A stretch of 7,207 bases of DNA. It comes from Pseudomonadota bacterium. Lineage in GTDB: Bacteria > Pseudomonadota > Gammaproteobacteria > Burkholderiales > Casimicrobiaceae. Position 1 is the stretch's first letter. Every line of letters starts with the position of its first letter. The stretch spans positions 1-7,207 of the forward strand of contig JAKLIE010000082.1 in the NCBI GenBank assembly GCA_022709775.1. The letters are read 5' to 3'. Made by a program: the position numbers and the translations under genes. The notes under the pieces were generated by a model, which was given only the letters and a program-made list of their open reading frames with translations, was not told the DNA's origin and did not search any database. Positions 5,868-7,207 of this stretch are shown here, piece by piece.

Positions 5868-6883
5868 GCCTCCGCGCGCGGCTCCCGGCGCAGCAGTCCC
5901 TCGACCGCTTCGCGCACCGGCAGCCCTTCGTCGAGCACGCGTGCGATCGCCTCGGTGATCGGCATCTCGATGCCGTGATGTCGCGCGAGCGCACGGGCCG
6001 CGCGCGCCGCATGGACGCCTTCGGCCACGTGCCCGAGCGACGCGAGGACCGCGTCGAGGCTCCGCCCCTGTGCCAGCCCGAGCCCGACCTGGCGGTTGCG
6101 CGAGGCGTCGCCGGTGCACGTCAGCACGAGATCGCCCAGTCCCGCGAGTCCCATCAGCGTCTCCCGCCGTCCGCCCTCGACGACGGCGAGCCGCGAGATC
6201 TCGGCCAGCCCGCGCGTGATCAGTGCCGCGCGCGCGTTGTGGCCGTACGCGAGTCCGTCGGAGAGTCCGGCGGCGATCGCCAGCACGTTCTTCACGGCGC
6301 CGCCGACCTCGACGCCCACCAGATCGTCGGAGCCGTAGACGCGCAGCGTGTCGCCGCGCAGGAGCGCCGCCACGCGTTCCGCGACGCCGGGTTCCGTCGC
6401 CGCGGCGACGAGCGCCGTCGGAAGGCCGCGCGCGACTTCGCCCGCGAAGCTCGGGCCCGAGACGACGCCGACCGGCGCGCGCCAGCGCGGCGCGATGCGC
6501 CGGTGCGCGAGGGCCACGCCGGCGGGCTCCCCTCGCGCCGCGACGAATCCCTTGGACAGCCACACCAGCGGCGCGCACACGCCCGCCGCTTCCAGCGCAT
6601 CCACGACGCCGTCGAGCGCGCCGACCGGCGTTGCCGCGACCACGAGGTCCGCGGCGGCGGCGGCGGCGGGCAGACAGTCGACGGCGAGACCGTCGGGCAG
6701 CGGCACTCCGGGCAGGTAGCGATCGTTGCGCCGGTCGCGCAGGATCTCGGCGGCGCGATCGGCCGACCGGGCGATCAGCACGACCTGCGGGTTCGCGTGC
6801 GCGCGCGAGGCCAGGTGGCAGGCGAGCGCGGTCCCCCACGCCCCGGCGCCGACGACGGCGATCCTGGCGCGCCCGTCGATCAT
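5861..6883 (-). CDS. gpsA: Glycerol-3-phosphate dehydrogenase [NAD(P)+] GpsA
   Basis: Reduces dihydroxyacetone phosphate to sn-glycerol-3-phosphate, the backbone for phospholipid synthesis; cytosolic. The 340-residue protein fits the family length. The N-terminal Rossmann fold begins at once with VVGAGAWGTALA (Gly12, Gly14, Gly17). Further motifs: NDRYLPG at 53-59, LSKGF (Lys111), VSGPSFAGEVARGLPTA at 141-157, GVEVGGAVKNVLAIAAG with the catalytic lysine Lys198, GLGDLVLTC (Asp251), SRNR at 261-264 and EGVHAARA at 288-295. The ATG at 6883 places the nucleotide-binding strand at residue 8 as usual; upstream there is no strong Shine-Dalgarno (GGACATAG precedes the ATG). A six-alanine run at 73-78 comes from a GCG repeat at 6651-6668. 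In many relatives secB lies next to gpsA; here an SH3-domain gene is upstream instead. Confidence 0.97.
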   Translation of the reverse strand: MIDGRARIAVVGAGAWGTALACHLASRAHANPQVVLIARSADRAAEILRDRRNDRYLPGVPLPDGLAVDCLPAAAAAADLVVAATPVGALDGVVDALEAAGVCAPLVWLSKGFVAARGEPAGVALAHRRIAPRWRAPVGVVSGPSFAGEVARGLPTALVAAATEPGVAERVAALLRGDTLRVYGSDDLVGVEVGGAVKNVLAIAAGLSDGLAYGHNARAALITRGLAEISRLAVVEGGRRETLMGLAGLGDLVLTCTGDASRNRQVGLGLAQGRSLDAVLASLGHVAEGVHAARAARALARHHGIEMPITEAIARVLDEGLPVREAVEGLLRREPRAEAG

Positions 6884-7079
6884 CTATGTCCGGCGACCCG
6901 AGAGTGCCGTACACCGCGGGACTCCCCGGCCGGACGGTGCCGGGCGCGCAGGCGGCGCGCCGGCCGCCGCGGGGATCGCGTTCGTGCGCGCCGATTCCCG
7001 GGCGAACGCGGCTCGGGCCCCGTCGCGCACGCGACCTCCGACGGGGGGAGGCGCGCGCAGCGCGCGTCGGGAGGCACGC
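6884..7079. other. 196-bp non-coding gap upstream of gpsA
   Basis: No credible gene fits here. The stretch holds several GC-rich inverted repeats: GGCGGC at 6951-6956 with GCCGCC at 6963-6968, GTCGC at 7022-7026 with GCGAC at 7031-7035, and the larger structure at 7035-7074. It should contain the gpsA promoter if gpsA is not read through from the gene upstream, but I find no convincing -35/-10 pair on the minus strand. Confidence 0.5.
7035..7074 (-). terminator. Terminator-like hairpin after the SH3-domain gene
   Basis: CCTCCGAC at 7035-7042 pairs with GTCGGGAGG at 7066-7074 with one bulged G, and a second self-complementary run (CGCGCGC at 7052-7058, GCGCGCG at 7060-7066) fills the loop. 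Read on the minus strand it begins 5 bases after the stop of the upstream gene, where a terminator or 3'-end structure would sit. No U-tract follows, so it is not a canonical intrinsic terminator. The arms share base 7066, so only one of the two stems can form completely. Confidence 0.4.
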
Positions 7080-7207
7080 CTAGAGTCCGAATATCTGCGA
7101 AACGCGAACGAATCCGACCGCGCCGTCGCGGTGCTTCACCCTGACCCAGCCCGGCGAGGCGGTCGTGCCGGGCGAAGTCGCCTGCTCGGCGAGCTCGAGC
7201 AGCACGT
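7080..7207 (-). CDS. C-terminus of a protein ending in a bacterial SH3-like domain
   Basis: The minus strand is open from the window edge to a TAG at 7082-7080, giving 41 complete C-terminal codons plus part of another; the 5' end lies outside. The fragment includes VLLELAEQA, then SPGWVRVKHRDGAVGFVRV and ends SQIFGL. The order hydrophobic strand, linker, GWVRV, polar-Asp-Gly turn, GFVRV is typical of the last strands of bacterial SH3 (SH3b) domains, which often bind cell-wall peptides or act in envelope proteins. Nothing is visible of a signal peptide or other domains, so the role of the full protein is unknown. It points toward gpsA with a 196-bp gap and a hairpin between, so co-transcription is uncertain. 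Confidence 0.6.
   Translation of the reverse strand, partial: VLLELAEQATSPGTTASPGWVRVKHRDGAVGFVRVSQIFGL

Noticed and set aside
6651..6668. Six GCG repeats, a possible phase-variation tract
   Set aside because: It is a trinucleotide repeat coding alanines 73-78 of GpsA, so length change would not shift the frame.
6951..6968. GGCGGC/GCCGCC inverted repeat upstream of gpsA
   Set aside because: Too short and too simple in such GC-rich DNA to call a distinct element; mentioned only within the gap description.
5975..7144. Plus-strand frame of 389 codons opposite gpsA and through the right-hand gap
   Set aside because: Composition is that of an antisense reading of gpsA; there is no ribosome-binding site or domain.

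Overview
The window is very GC-rich (well over 65% by eye), densely packed chromosomal DNA with ordinary housekeeping genes. The biotin gene order, the protein sequences and the comF/trmL/gpsA neighbourhood all fit a proteobacterium. I infer a betaproteobacterium, or a close high-GC relative, but no marker gene here proves this. I see no insertion sequence, phage gene, tRNA, rRNA, CRISPR array or sign of recent transfer.

Layout. Bases 4543 down to 1 hold a minus-strand biotin operon in the order bioB, bioF, bioH, bioC, bioD, with bioD cut by the window edge. The genes are tightly coupled: F/H overlap by 4 bp, H/C overlap by 11 bp, and the B-F and C-D gaps are 31 and 18 bp. Together they cover BioC/BioH pimeloyl precursor synthesis and BioF, BioD and BioB of the ring-forming part. 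Only bioA (DAPA synthase) is missing from the expected late pathway. It may lie beyond the left edge or elsewhere.

Bases 4544 to about 4690 are a divergent control region. It has a perfect TTGACA facing bioB, a TACAAT facing right, and an AT-rich interrupted palindrome resembling the BirA biotin operator. Rightwards follow comF (ComF-type phosphoribosyltransferase) and, 3 bp later, trmL (tRNA wobble-ribose methyltransferase). trmL meets gpsA (NAD(P)-dependent glycerol-3-phosphate dehydrogenase, minus strand) tail to tail with no spacer. The two stop codons form the core of a perfect 14-bp palindrome.

Upstream of gpsA is a 196-bp non-coding stretch with GC-rich hairpins, then the C-terminus of a minus-strand protein ending in a bacterial SH3-like domain, cut by the right edge.

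I found no new multi-gene system. The observation most worth checking is the candidate BirA operator. It overlaps the bio promoter and, if the SD-supported comF start is right, also lies inside the first codons of comF.
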